Positions 30,119 to 39,884 of a stretch of DNA of 64,000 nt are shown piece by piece. Both the position numbers and the translations under genes were made by a program. How positions within the stretch are numbered: position 1 is the first letter of the stretch; each line of letters begins with the position of its first letter. Source of the DNA: Cytobacillus kochii (GTDB lineage: Bacteria; Bacillota; Bacilli; Bacillales; Cytobacillaceae); the NCBI RefSeq assembly GCF_020171845.1, contig NZ_JAIVAM010000010.1, positions 1-64,000 on the forward strand, written 5' to 3'. A model generated the notes under the pieces. The model saw nothing but the letters and a program-made list of their open reading frames with translations. It searched no databases and had not been told where the DNA came from.

Positions 30119-33100
30119 GTGATTTTTATTATCAAAGATTATTTTGAGAATAATGCACCAACGATTAAGAATTACGATACCGCGATGATCCGTTTAAAAA
30201 TAACAAATTTACATCCAACCACTTCGTTGTCATTTAACATTCACAATATCACGATTACCGTTAAGGCAAATGAAACATTCGAGGGAAACTTTGCTCCGTT
30301 TAACACGCTCTCTGTGCAATCATCTGTCCCTTTTAGATGTTATGTAAGTTCTTGGTTAAATAATGACGAACTCAAACCTGAGCCTGAATCACCTCCAAGA
30401 AATATAGAAAACTTAATCATTCATCAAGTAACTGCTACTACCGTTACGTTACAATGGGACCCACCTCTTTATCATGATGGAATTACCTCTTATGACATTT
30501 CTCAAAATGACCAATTTAGAGAGAATGTCGTCAATCCTTCTGTCACTTTAGCAAACTTGTCCCCATCCACCTTTTATACTTTTACCGTACAAGCAAAAAA
30601 CGAAGCAGGTCAAACCTCTTCAGGGGTTAGCATTACCGTTACTACCTTAGAATTAGACGAAACACCACCTACTTTAACGGTGACACCTAGTGGCTTTTTT
30701 TCACAATCACACGAAATTACTATTACTTCAAGTGAACCAGCGGCGATCTATTATACTTTAAATGGAGACGAACCCACTTCAACAAGCCCGGTTTATTCAG
30801 GTCCTTTTATAATTACTGAGACCACAACCGTACAGGCTTACGCAATAGATAATGCTGGAAACAAGAGTACGCTACAATCTGCCTTGTATCAAAAAATTGG
30901 CATTCAAACTGAGGGTATTATTCTTCATTATGACTTTACCAACCGTTCTGGAGAAACGAATAATTCTATTAGTGATACGATTCATGGGGTCGTTGCTTCC
31001 TTAATAGGTCTTTCACATGATGGAGTGAGCGATGGTTATGTGACAGATCAAGGCTTATTAGTCAATCGCGAGGATTATGTAGAAATACCGACAAATGCCT
31101 CCCCACTGAATCAACTCATTTCTTTTGAAAATGGATTAACCATCCAAATGGCCAGCTTCAACACAAATGGATCGCACTGGAAAACAGTAGATGGGAAATT
31201 CACAGCTGCACGCTCAGATGTATTTATTCCGTATTTGACTACAACAGGACAGCAAAACACAAGAGCCATTAATTCATATTGGTTTAAAGATGAACAAGGA
31301 CAAAAGAAAAGTTATCAAGATTGGCTAAATCCTATTGATTCACATGCGATTAATCTCTTTACACTCAGATTTAATACCGATCAAACAGCCAGTCTCTTTA
31401 TCAATGATGCAATCAATGAGAATGATCCAAGACCTGTACCTACTGATTTTGCTAGTACCGTAAATGCGCTTATTCAATCACCACTTCAATTAAGAAAGGA
31501 CTTTGTCGCACATAATCAAGCACCTGAAACCATTGTGGCTTTTGCTATTTATAATCGGGCATTAACGGATGAGGAAGTAAAAAACAATTATGACTATTAT
31601 CAGCAAACAGAACAATTAATTGGCATTTCTGCGTTACCACAAACCATCTCTTTAGCAATTGGTGAAAGCCAAAAGTTATTTATTGAAGCCATTCCAAGTC
31701 AATACACTTCAGACCTCACCCTTGATTTTCAAAGTAATAATGAACAAATAGTAGAAGTAGATAACAGAGGCCGTATAAAGGCATTAACCGCAGGGCAGAC
31801 ATCCGTAAATGTAATGGCAGCCTATGAAGAACAGAGCTTTACGACAACTATTCCTATAGATGTGCAATTATCTCCCTCTCTCCCCCCATCTAATCGGACG
31901 GTCACCGAGATCGTGATTAATAAAAAGAAGGAAACGATGGTTGTTGGTGAAGCGACTGTATTGATGGCGACTGCTTTATCAGAAGGATTACCCTTTGATG
32001 TGCTAAATGATAATATCGTCTTCTGGGAAAGTGGAAATATTCAAATCGCCACAGTACAATATGGGGTGGTTGAAGCACTTTCGAGCGGTACAACGACCAT
32101 TACTGCTTATGATAGTAGTAAAACAATATCTGCAAGCTTTACTTTGACTGTATCTGAACGAGCAGAGCAACCGATTGATGAAGCCGACATTTTGCATGTG
32201 GATGCAGAACAATATGATATACATTTAGATGGAACAAACGCTCTCGCAACTACTAACGGGATTCAAGCAGCATTTGATGATGCCTTACTAGGCCCATATA
32301 AAAAAGTCATTTTCCCCTACGGCCATTATTTAGTTAATCCAACTGTTAGAACATTGTTTCCTCCGACTAATATCATCATTGATTTCAGTGATAGTAAGAT
32401 TCAAATTGAAGCAAGTGAAAAAACAACAACAGGTTACAGAATGTTCTACTTTACTAATCTTGAAAATACCAAACTCATAAATACCCATATTTATGGCGAA
32501 AAAAATGACACAACTGTTGGAGAGTCTACAGAAGGGTGCTTGAGTGTGCTCATAGATGATTGTAAAAATATTTCATTTGAATCTTGTACGTTTAATCAAT
32601 CACCAGGATTCAATTTCATCACTGGAACAATTCATAACCGTGAGCTTGGAGAAGTGAAAAGTGATACGGTTGTTAGCTGGTCACATTTTGAACCAGGAGA
32701 TATAGATGATCAAGGTAACTCACGCACGGAAATAAACAGCCATCGTTTTCGTTCATCTACCTATTTAAATGTTTCAGGACTGGGTAGTTATTATTTGTTA
32801 GGTTACACTCAAGGTTATCAAGGGTTCCGTTATTTACGGTCCAGACTGTATTCTATATACTTTTACGATGAAAATCACCTATTCATTTCTTCCCAAACTT
32901 ATAATCTACAATTTTACAATTATGATAAGCCACAAGCGGCAAAATGGGTCAAAATTGTCATTTATCAAGAAGCCCCCCCTGCAGATGGCGATACCGACTT
33001 TAACGGCGCAGTCGCTTTCCTTCGTACCATTGGCATGCCAAGACAATGTAAAATTAAAAACTGTCATTTTGAAGAAAACACCAGCACAGGTCTTGCGATG

Positions 33101-33511
33101 TGTGGTGGTCAAGAGTGGTTAATTGAAGGAAACACATTTGTTAATAATAAAGGACGAACACCAGGCTGTGACATTGATTGGGAAGATGGCTGGGATGCAA
33201 TGGCGTTGGATGTTGTGAGGTATAACCGTTTTACTTCGCCCCTAGGTATTATCTTAAGTGCTGGTAGCAGTTTAGCTATTTATGAAAACGAATTTACTAT
33301 GTCAACAATGAAGGCATGGGGAAGAACACAAAACTTTAGAATTTATAATAATATTTTTATGGGTAAAGGCGCCATCACCAATGACTTTAGTACGCAGGCA
33401 GAATCCATTCTCGCCAGAAATATATTTACCGATGGTGCCGGTTTTACCACTGGTAAAGAACATGAGAATGGATCCTATCAAGTTCACACTTACCAGAATA
33501 CTACTATTTAA
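30119..33511 (+). CDS. Multidomain beta-helix surface protein (FN3-CHB-LamG-BIG2-pectate-lyase-like)
   Basis: 1130 aa. Order: beta domain (1-90), fibronectin type III (~95-180), chitobiase-type FN3_7 module (~185-258, YYTLNGDEPTSTSPVY), concanavalin/LamG-like region (~268-495), two BIG2 domains (~500-585, 595-685; both with AL(T/S)(A/S)G..), and a right-handed beta-helix (~700-1130) typical of polysaccharide lyases and tail spikes. No signal peptide is visible. GTG start after AAGGAGGCGAG. Divergent from the ABC operon across a shared operator region, beside the eps operon end: a polysaccharide-binding or -degrading role is inferred. Confidence 0.8.
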   Translation: MIFIIKDYFENNAPTIKNYDTAMIRLKITNLHPTTSLSFNIHNITITVKANETFEGNFAPFNTLSVQSSVPFRCYVSSWLNNDELKPEPESPPRNIENLIIHQVTATTVTLQWDPPLYHDGITSYDISQNDQFRENVVNPSVTLANLSPSTFYTFTVQAKNEAGQTSSGVSITVTTLELDETPPTLTVTPSGFFSQSHEITITSSEPAAIYYTLNGDEPTSTSPVYSGPFIITETTTVQAYAIDNAGNKSTLQSALYQKIGIQTEGIILHYDFTNRSGETNNSISDTIHGVVASLIGLSHDGVSDGYVTDQGLLVNREDYVEIPTNASPLNQLISFENGLTIQMASFNTNGSHWKTVDGKFTAARSDVFIPYLTTTGQQNTRAINSYWFKDEQGQKKSYQDWLNPIDSHAINLFTLRFNTDQTASLFINDAINENDPRPVPTDFASTVNALIQSPLQLRKDFVAHNQAPETIVAFAIYNRALTDEEVKNNYDYYQQTEQLIGISALPQTISLAIGESQKLFIEAIPSQYTSDLTLDFQSNNEQIVEVDNRGRIKALTAGQTSVNVMAAYEEQSFTTTIPIDVQLSPSLPPSNRTVTEIVINKKKETMVVGEATVLMATALSEGLPFDVLNDNIVFWESGNIQIATVQYGVVEALSSGTTTITAYDSSKTISASFTLTVSERAEQPIDEADILHVDAEQYDIHLDGTNALATTNGIQAAFDDALLGPYKKVIFPYGHYLVNPTVRTLFPPTNIIIDFSDSKIQIEASEKTTTGYRMFYFTNLENTKLINTHIYGEKNDTTVGESTEGCLSVLIDDCKNISFESCTFNQSPGFNFITGTIHNRELGEVKSDTVVSWSHFEPGDIDDQGNSRTEINSHRFRSSTYLNVSGLGSYYLLGYTQGYQGFRYLRSRLYSIYFYDENHLFISSQTYNLQFYNYDKPQAAKWVKIVIYQEAPPADGDTDFNGAVAFLRTIGMPRQCKIKNCHFEENTSTGLAMCGGQEWLIEGNTFVNNKGRTPGCDIDWEDGWDAMALDVVRYNRFTSPLGIILSAGSSLAIYENEFTMSTMKAWGRTQNFRIYNNIFMGKGAITNDFSTQAESILARNIFTDGAGFTTGKEHENGSYQVHTYQNTTI

Positions 33512-33563
33512 AAAAGCCAATATCACGTCCAGGACTAGACAAGAATCACCTAAAATATTAGTG

Positions 33564-35111
33564 CTAAGAAGAGAGCATTCTATCTCTTCGCTTCGCTTGC
33601 AAGCGTCTTAGTATAGTCAAAACCATTTTTAAAATATATTGGAATTCGTCCGTTCGGTAAAATACGATTATATATAATAAATTAGGTAGCACTAAACTGA
33701 CAAATAAGTAAATAAGAAAAGTAGAAAAACTGACAGGAGAAAACGGCATAAGAATGACTTTCGTTAATAAATAAGCTACCATTCCTATGAACATAAGAGA
33801 CAAATATGAAGTAAAATATTGTCTTACTGGTAGCTTAAACAATTTTTTATAGACCACATACGGGGTAAACCAAAACGGAACGAAAAGCGCACTAAGGAAA
33901 TGCCCTAAAAATATGCCTGTAATCCCTAGAAATTGTACAAGGACAAGTGCAAATATTAAGCTGATTCCTGCTTGTAATAGCGGTGCATATTGATCTGCTC
34001 GAAATAAACCCGCTGTAGTTTTTATTGCCGATATAGAATTTCGCATGCCACGTTCATAGAACGTCAATAATAGAATGACGAGTAACGCTTCTTGATAAAA
34101 CAAGAAGTCGCTTCCTAACCAGATTCTTATAAACGGCTCCAATGTAAATGCCAATACAATGGTTAACGAAGAATACAGCCAAAAATTCACTAAACGATAA
34201 CATTTATAAATCGCTATGATCTTCACCATTGATTCATTAGCCACGAGATTGCCAACACTATGATACACATTACTAAATACCTGGTTAATAAACGTACGAG
34301 CAATATCAATGACCATTTTATAATTCGAATAAATCCCAACAGCCACTAAGCTAACAAAGGATGCAATCAGAAGATGCTCTGTCCCGAATAATAAATAATT
34401 CCCTATGTTTTGAATGACAATCGCCTTCACGTTGGTAGTGATTTGTCCCTTTGTTATTTCATCTAATTTACCCTCCACCTTCTCGCGCAAATATGGGTAC
34501 ATTCGATTGACCATCACAGCAAGGATAATGGAATTGGCAATTGTAATAACACTATCAATTATTAAATAAAGTAAATAATTGTGAGTATAAGATAAAATAG
34601 CTATTTTCATTACAGCCGTTACTATCGATGAAACCGTGTAAACGGCTGTAACAATATAACCACGCTGTGCGACATTCAGAAATGAATTTTTATGAATATA
34701 AAAATAAGGAGCAACTGTATTAAGCAAAAAGATAAAGTAAATGAGTTCTACATCTTCAATATTCGCCCCTTTTACAAAAAAATCAAGGAACGGAAAAAGC
34801 AATAAACCGAGTACGAAGACAATTGCTGCAATAACCATATACGCTTGACGATAAAATTTCATAAGAATGCGGATTTTCATATAATCATTGTCCGCAACAG
34901 GCTTATATAAACTGTACATAATGCTAGCACCTAGACCTGCTTCAGCGAGTGTAAGCATCGCTAAAAGATTCGTAAACAAACCATTAATACCTAAATATTC
35001 TACACCTAATGTTTGGATAAAAATCGTTCTTGATAAGAAGCTTAACATGGTGATAATCAACTGATTGGTTAAACCTGCTGTTATATTAATTAGAGAGTAG
35101 CGTGATCTCAT
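33564..35111 (-). CDS. Polysaccharide flippase (Wzx/MATE-like)
   Basis: 515 aa with about 14 membrane helices and the polysacc_synt start (SLINITAGLTNQLI...FLSRTIFIQTLGVEYLGINGLF), the MOP-superfamily flippase layout. It would move lipid-linked repeat units across the membrane for the EpsG-like polymerase at 46777. It is the last gene of the eps operon, 35 nt after the hydrolase gene. Confidence 0.9.
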   Translation of the reverse strand: MRSRYSLINITAGLTNQLIITMLSFLSRTIFIQTLGVEYLGINGLFTNLLAMLTLAEAGLGASIMYSLYKPVADNDYMKIRILMKFYRQAYMVIAAIVFVLGLLLFPFLDFFVKGANIEDVELIYFIFLLNTVAPYFYIHKNSFLNVAQRGYIVTAVYTVSSIVTAVMKIAILSYTHNYLLYLIIDSVITIANSIILAVMVNRMYPYLREKVEGKLDEITKGQITTNVKAIVIQNIGNYLLFGTEHLLIASFVSLVAVGIYSNYKMVIDIARTFINQVFSNVYHSVGNLVANESMVKIIAIYKCYRLVNFWLYSSLTIVLAFTLEPFIRIWLGSDFLFYQEALLVILLLTFYERGMRNSISAIKTTAGLFRADQYAPLLQAGISLIFALVLVQFLGITGIFLGHFLSALFVPFWFTPYVVYKKLFKLPVRQYFTSYLSLMFIGMVAYLLTKVILMPFSPVSFSTFLIYLFVSLVLPNLLYIIVFYRTDEFQYILKMVLTILRRLQAKRRDRMLSS

Positions 35112-35146
35112 TTTGTCCCCTTCTCACTTTTCTTTGTTCACACCCA

Positions 35147-36334
35147 TTAGCTCACAGCTTGTCTATCTTTTTTTGCTTCCTGATATCTTCTTTTCTCTGC
35201 CAATAATCTTAGCGACATCCCTTGCGTAAACGGAAGGATATCAAACAATTGGGAATAAACGCCAATATCTTTTGTATCTCCTTGTGAGAAGTCAATCGCT
35301 CCCGTCCTTCTTGTTACCTTCATCAAATAATGAATAGCTTTATCTCTACCTTGGCAACACTGATCCGCAATCTCATCGATATAAGCAGCATGAGCTAAGA
35401 AATATCCTAATGTCGCCGTTGTCGAAGAGTCCGCTCTCGCTTCTTTTCTAGTCATTAACCAATTCCAGGAACCAGAGTCTTGCTGTAGACTCAAAATGAC
35501 TTTTGCCAATTGTGTTATCCTAAACTCTAATTCATGTTTATAAGGATGATGATTCGGTAATTCCTTCCACGAATCAATCACGCCTAGTGCTAACCATGCC
35601 ATTCCTCGTCCCCATCCATATAGTCCAGTCCCCACCTTTGATTTTATATGATAAGCATGAGCGGGTACTGCTATCTGACTACTCATCCCATGAGTAAAGA
35701 AGGATTCTATTTGAAGAATTGCAAGGTCAATGCACTCCGGCTTATTATTTTTCACACCGTAAGTAATCAGAAAAGGACAAATAAAACCAATTGTATCGAC
35801 GTACCGATAGTCTACCATCGACTTTCTATACATGACGGTTCCATCCTTCCCAATATGTGCTTGAATCACTTGCCACATCTCATCCATTGCTTGCTGATAA
35901 CACTCACCATTTAGCCGATTATTTTTAAGGATTGCATAAGCTAAGATTGCACCATCTATCTGTTGTGGACATGTTTTCCATTCACCAGAGGGAGTGATTT
36001 TCTTATTGATAAAACGATCGATTTCTGAAATAAACTGAGGTGATGGTAATGCCAATAACAAAGCTGCCTCTTGCCAATATTGAATCTCGCCTCTTGTATA
36101 TTGACCTTTGATGATATCTAAAGCCACCCAACGCCTTTGGTCGGTTAAAGGTACTTTCGGTGTTCGCTTTAACCAACGAGCCACTGTAGTGATGATAGGT
36201 TTCTCCCAATCGTGTTCATTTTCATATTTGCCAAAATGAATCCGCGAAAACCAAGTTTTGAATATAAGAAATAAATCCAAACCGATTGCTCCAACCAAAA
36301 TCAGTATGAAAAAGGCTAACAGCCATATAATCAT
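35147..36334 (-). CDS. GH88/GH105-family unsaturated glycuronyl hydrolase, membrane-anchored
   Basis: 395 aa. One N-terminal membrane helix (about 2-28), then an alpha/alpha-toroid: DTIGFICPFL, the YGWGRGMAWLALGVIDSW motif with Arg/Trp substrate contacts, and SSTTATLGYFLAHA. This is the YteR/unsaturated uronyl hydrolase family, which cuts oligosaccharides produced by polysaccharide lyases. Its place in an eps operon suggests trimming or turnover of the polymer; the beta-helix protein next door could be the partner lyase (inference). Confidence 0.75.
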   Translation of the reverse strand: MIIWLLAFFILILVGAIGLDLFLIFKTWFSRIHFGKYENEHDWEKPIITTVARWLKRTPKVPLTDQRRWVALDIIKGQYTRGEIQYWQEAALLLALPSPQFISEIDRFINKKITPSGEWKTCPQQIDGAILAYAILKNNRLNGECYQQAMDEMWQVIQAHIGKDGTVMYRKSMVDYRYVDTIGFICPFLITYGVKNNKPECIDLAILQIESFFTHGMSSQIAVPAHAYHIKSKVGTGLYGWGRGMAWLALGVIDSWKELPNHHPYKHELEFRITQLAKVILSLQQDSGSWNWLMTRKEARADSSTTATLGYFLAHAAYIDEIADQCCQGRDKAIHYLMKVTRRTGAIDFSQGDTKDIGVYSQLFDILPFTQGMSLRLLAEKRRYQEAKKDRQAVS

Positions 36335-36345
36335 TAAAGATTCGC

Positions 36346-37533
36346 CTACCCTACTTTTATATATTGGTAAAAACGCTTGATTTCGTCTTCTGTTCCAAGT
36401 TTCTCTTTCCCTAGTCCATCCATTAACTGATGCTGTAAAGATTCATCTGCAAATAATTGTAGAATCGTTTCTGCAAGTGATTCTGCTGTCATATTTGCGA
36501 TTAACCCCGTCTGTCCATGAATAATTTGATCGCCTGATGTGCTATAGTTTGTGACAATCACTGGCTTGTATAATATTTTGGCTTCCTCAACAGCAATTGA
36601 CTTTCCTTCAAATCTCGAAGGCTGTATATATGCATCTGCCCAGCGAATATATGGATAAGGATTCTCCTTTATTCCGATAAATTGCACTTCTTCTTCTAAT
36701 TGATACTTTGTAGATAACTGGATTAAATTCTCCCTTTCGCTACCTTCTCCTAAGATGAGCCATTTAAATGGTACGCCTTTTTTCTTCAGTAACGCAGCTG
36801 TCTTTAAAGCTAAGTCAAAACCTTTTTGTCGATGTAATCGTCCGATAGATAAAAGCTTCAATCCTTGAAATGGTAAAGGCATCTCATTCATAGCTAACGT
36901 GTGAATAGTCGATTTAGATAAGATATTTTGTATGACTTTTATTTTCTGTTGATATTCTGGAAATTGTTGGCGTAATACATCGGCACAGGAATCTGACACT
37001 GTCATAATACCGTCCAATTGCTGAAAGTATGGAAGGTCCAACGTTCTATCCATGCCCATTTGTTTATAATCATTATGGATAAACCCTATTTTTCGCTTCG
37101 CTTTTACTTTTTCTAGACAAAAATAAATAGGATTCTTTTCTAAGAATCCTATGGCGACATCATATTCTTTTTTTACATTAGATAAGCATGGGGATATATA
37201 TTTCCACACTTTTTGTTCACAAACAGCTCCATTATTTTCCGTTCTAAAAATACGTGCTGCTTTTATACGAGAAATGGCGAGATCAAATCTTCGAGATGAA
37301 ATAGCTTTTAACACATTATCGATGACTCTACCATCAAAGTAACGAAATTCCTCTTGTTCATTTAAAATGGTTACTTCATTTGGCACGATATTCAAAAATA
37401 CGCCTTCCTTTTTAAATAACAGCAAGTCCACCTCATATCTTTTATAGTCAATGGCATGTAATAAGGAGATAAGCGCCTTTTCTGCACCGCCACATTGGAG
37501 GTTATTCATCACAAAGAGTAGTTTTGTTTTCAT
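36346..37533 (-). CDS. GT4 glycosyltransferase, paralogue 1
   Basis: 395 aa, GT-B fold: LFVMNNLQCGGAEKALISLL N-terminus, LLSIGRLHRQKGFDLALK at the domain junction and the C-terminal donor site PSRFEGKSIAVEEAKIL (E-x7-E). It shares length and motifs with the genes at 37546 and 40949, so the three look like paralogues. Acts on the cytoplasmic face, adding one sugar to the repeat unit; donor unknown. 11 nt after the next GT gene. Confidence 0.88.
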   Translation of the reverse strand: MKTKLLFVMNNLQCGGAEKALISLLHAIDYKRYEVDLLLFKKEGVFLNIVPNEVTILNEQEEFRYFDGRVIDNVLKAISSRRFDLAISRIKAARIFRTENNGAVCEQKVWKYISPCLSNVKKEYDVAIGFLEKNPIYFCLEKVKAKRKIGFIHNDYKQMGMDRTLDLPYFQQLDGIMTVSDSCADVLRQQFPEYQQKIKVIQNILSKSTIHTLAMNEMPLPFQGLKLLSIGRLHRQKGFDLALKTAALLKKKGVPFKWLILGEGSERENLIQLSTKYQLEEEVQFIGIKENPYPYIRWADAYIQPSRFEGKSIAVEEAKILYKPVIVTNYSTSGDQIIHGQTGLIANMTAESLAETILQLFADESLQHQLMDGLGKEKLGTEDEIKRFYQYIKVG

Positions 37534-37545
37534 GCTTATACCCCT

Positions 37546-38724
37546 CTATACGATTTGATAAAACTTGTCTATTTCAGATTCTGTTCCATAAGAGTGCCCG
37601 CTTAAATTGACTGTTAACTGTTTTCTTAAAGCATCATCTTTCATTAATAAGCTAATCCCCTTTTCGATCCCATCCACGTTTAAATCTACGATGAGTCCCG
37701 TTACTCTATCTATAATTTGATCTTTTGCTGTCGTATAGTTTGTTACGACAATCGGTTTGTGCAGTATTTTCGCCTCGTCTATAGCAATTGCCTTACCTTC
37801 AAACCTTGAAGGCTGTACATAAATGTCAGCTACATCGAGCCAAGGATAGGGGTTCGCTTGTTGTCCAAGCAAGATGAAGTGTTCCTCTAGTTGATGAATT
37901 CTAATCAATCTTTCCAATTTGATTCTTTCTTGCCCCTCGCCAATAATGTACCATTTCAGTTTCATTCCTTTTCGTACTAAACGGCTACAAGCCTCAATTG
38001 CCATATCTAGACCTTTTTGCGGATGTAAACGGCCAATGGTTAGTAACGTTAACATTTGCTTTTGTAACGGTATGTTCTGACGTGACATTTCGTAAATGAT
38101 TGTTGGTGACACAATGTTATGAATCACCTTTACTTTATATTTCAATGAAGGAAACTGTTCGATAAACACCCGCGCACATTCATGAGAGACTGTGACAATA
38201 GTTGACATTTCTTTAAAATAAGTATGATCGTATGTTGCATCCATGCCCATTTCATTGTAATCAATATGTACCCACCCAATTTTCTGTTTCGCATTTACTT
38301 TCTCCACACAAAAATATGTTGAAGATTTCTCTAAAAATCCGATCGCTGCATCGTACGTTTTGACTAGTTGTGGACATGCTTGTTTTAAATATTTCCAGGC
38401 ATACTGTTCTTTCTGAGCTGTATTTCCCATTCTTCTATTAGCTAAAAAGTATAATAGACGGTTATACACGAGCTTCCACCTGCGCCTCTTGGCTAGAGCC
38501 CATATAGCTGAATGGACTGGTAAAGAGAAATGTTCAAAATCTACGGAGTGATTTAGCACAGACACTTGAGGAGGTAGAAACGATAGAAATACACCTTTTT
38601 TGGCAAAAAGAAAAACATCCACCTCATACTGGTCATAATCGATTTGTGATAGAAGATTGATCAAGCTTTTTTCTCCTCCACCTGCTGCTAAACTAGGGAT
38701 AATAAATAATAGTTGTTTTTTCAT
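37546..38724 (-). CDS. GT4 glycosyltransferase, paralogue 2
   Basis: 392 aa, GT-B fold: LFIIPSLAAGGGEKSLINLL, LLTIGRLHPQKGLDMAIEAC, YVQPSRFEGKAIAIDEAKIL. Closest in the window to paralogue 1 at 36346, with shared middle motifs (AIGFLEKS..YFCVEKV, KIGWVHIDYNEMGMD). The start abuts the stop of the pyruvyl transferase gene (1-nt overlap), implying translational coupling. Confidence 0.88.
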   Translation of the reverse strand: MKKQLLFIIPSLAAGGGEKSLINLLSQIDYDQYEVDVFLFAKKGVFLSFLPPQVSVLNHSVDFEHFSLPVHSAIWALAKRRRWKLVYNRLLYFLANRRMGNTAQKEQYAWKYLKQACPQLVKTYDAAIGFLEKSSTYFCVEKVNAKQKIGWVHIDYNEMGMDATYDHTYFKEMSTIVTVSHECARVFIEQFPSLKYKVKVIHNIVSPTIIYEMSRQNIPLQKQMLTLLTIGRLHPQKGLDMAIEACSRLVRKGMKLKWYIIGEGQERIKLERLIRIHQLEEHFILLGQQANPYPWLDVADIYVQPSRFEGKAIAIDEAKILHKPIVVTNYTTAKDQIIDRVTGLIVDLNVDGIEKGISLLMKDDALRKQLTVNLSGHSYGTESEIDKFYQIV

Positions 38725-39884
38725 TATCCTAGCAATTCCTTTAAAGAATGCACGGCTTCATACGAACGGTTTTGTATAATGGGGATGACTTTTAGCAATT
38801 GTTCTTTAATCTGGGCTTCTTGTTCTACCATTTCACCAAAATATTGAATCAGTTTATTACTATTTGACACTTCCTCAATCGAAACTACAAATCTTTCACT
38901 ATTGAATAAGTCATAGGCGATACCTCTTGACTTCACACTATAGCCTAAAACGAGGGTCGGGACAAAACTGGAATAGGCTGCAATCGTTGCATGTGTTCTT
39001 GCGCCAATAAAAAAACGCATTTTTGCAATATACCCTTTATACTGTAATGCGTTTAAATGCGCTGGTAGCAATATGACTCTTCGTGAACTTTTATATTTTT
39101 GATAGTATTCTTGTAATAAATCATAATCATTATTCCCCTTTTGCATGACATGTGGTGTGAGCGCGATGACAGATTCGGTATTTTCTAAAATATATTCTAT
39201 TAAATGAGATACAGCTTGTTTACTACCTTGATTCTTGCTAACTAAAAGTGGACTGATATTTAAGCCAATCGTATCCCCATCTTTCCAACCAAAGGGCAGG
39301 TCTACTACTTCTTTCTCTAGTGTAAATGCAGGATCACCACAAAGTGACACATGATGAATGCCTCTCTTTTTTAACATTTGGTACGTATATGTCTCTCGAG
39401 CCAAAATTAAATCAAATATTTTGAGATCTGCTAGCTTTCTTGCCGACATATCTTCCTCTCCGATCGAACACCCCCATAATACTAATTTTTTCCCTTTCTT
39501 TTTGACCATTTTATCCACTTCATACCAACCGGGTTGTTCACCATAACAGTAATTATCTCCGCCTATTGAAAGACAAATGTCAGCCACATCAATTTGATCA
39601 ATCGTTTTTTGTTGCGCTTTTTGCAAGGCGTATGTTTCGTCTTGAAAAAGTTTATTCCGAATCGCAGCTCTCCACCAATCTGTTGAATATTTTCTTATAA
39701 TTGTTTCTGAACCATCAAAGATTCCATCTAGCTGTTGTATATGTTGATCAGTTTCAGGATGATAAGATGAAAGAAAAACAACCACATCTTCCACTTTTTC
39801 TTTGAGCATAGTTGAAGTTGATCGTACAATCGCCTCACAACCGCGATTCTCACTTCCTCCATGGGCAAACATCAATATTTTCAT
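38724..39884 (-). CDS. Polysaccharide pyruvyl transferase family protein
   Basis: 386 aa. N-terminus FAHGGSENRGCEAIVRS, CLSIGGDNYCYGE in the middle, VLWGCSIGEEDMS, and the C-terminal FIGARTHATIAAYSSFVPTL. This matches the PS_pyruv_trans (CsaB/EpsO) family, which puts a ketal-linked pyruvate on sugars from PEP. It predicts a negatively charged, pyruvylated exopolysaccharide, like EpsO in B. subtilis. Overlaps the upstream GT2 gene by 4 nt. Confidence 0.88.
   Translation of the reverse strand: MKILMFAHGGSENRGCEAIVRSTSTMLKEKVEDVVVFLSSYHPETDQHIQQLDGIFDGSETIIRKYSTDWWRAAIRNKLFQDETYALQKAQQKTIDQIDVADICLSIGGDNYCYGEQPGWYEVDKMVKKKGKKLVLWGCSIGEEDMSARKLADLKIFDLILARETYTYQMLKKRGIHHVSLCGDPAFTLEKEVVDLPFGWKDGDTIGLNISPLLVSKNQGSKQAVSHLIEYILENTESVIALTPHVMQKGNNDYDLLQEYYQKYKSSRRVILLPAHLNALQYKGYIAKMRFFIGARTHATIAAYSSFVPTLVLGYSVKSRGIAYDLFNSERFVVSIEEVSNSNKLIQYFGEMVEQEAQIKEQLLKVIPIIQNRSYEAVHSLKELLG

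Noticed and set aside
35648..35914. Plus-strand ORFs inside the eps genes (also 40574-40840, 42511-42765, 55801-56163 and similar)
   Set aside because: They lack ribosome sites and sit fully inside well-supported minus-strand genes; shadows of codon bias.
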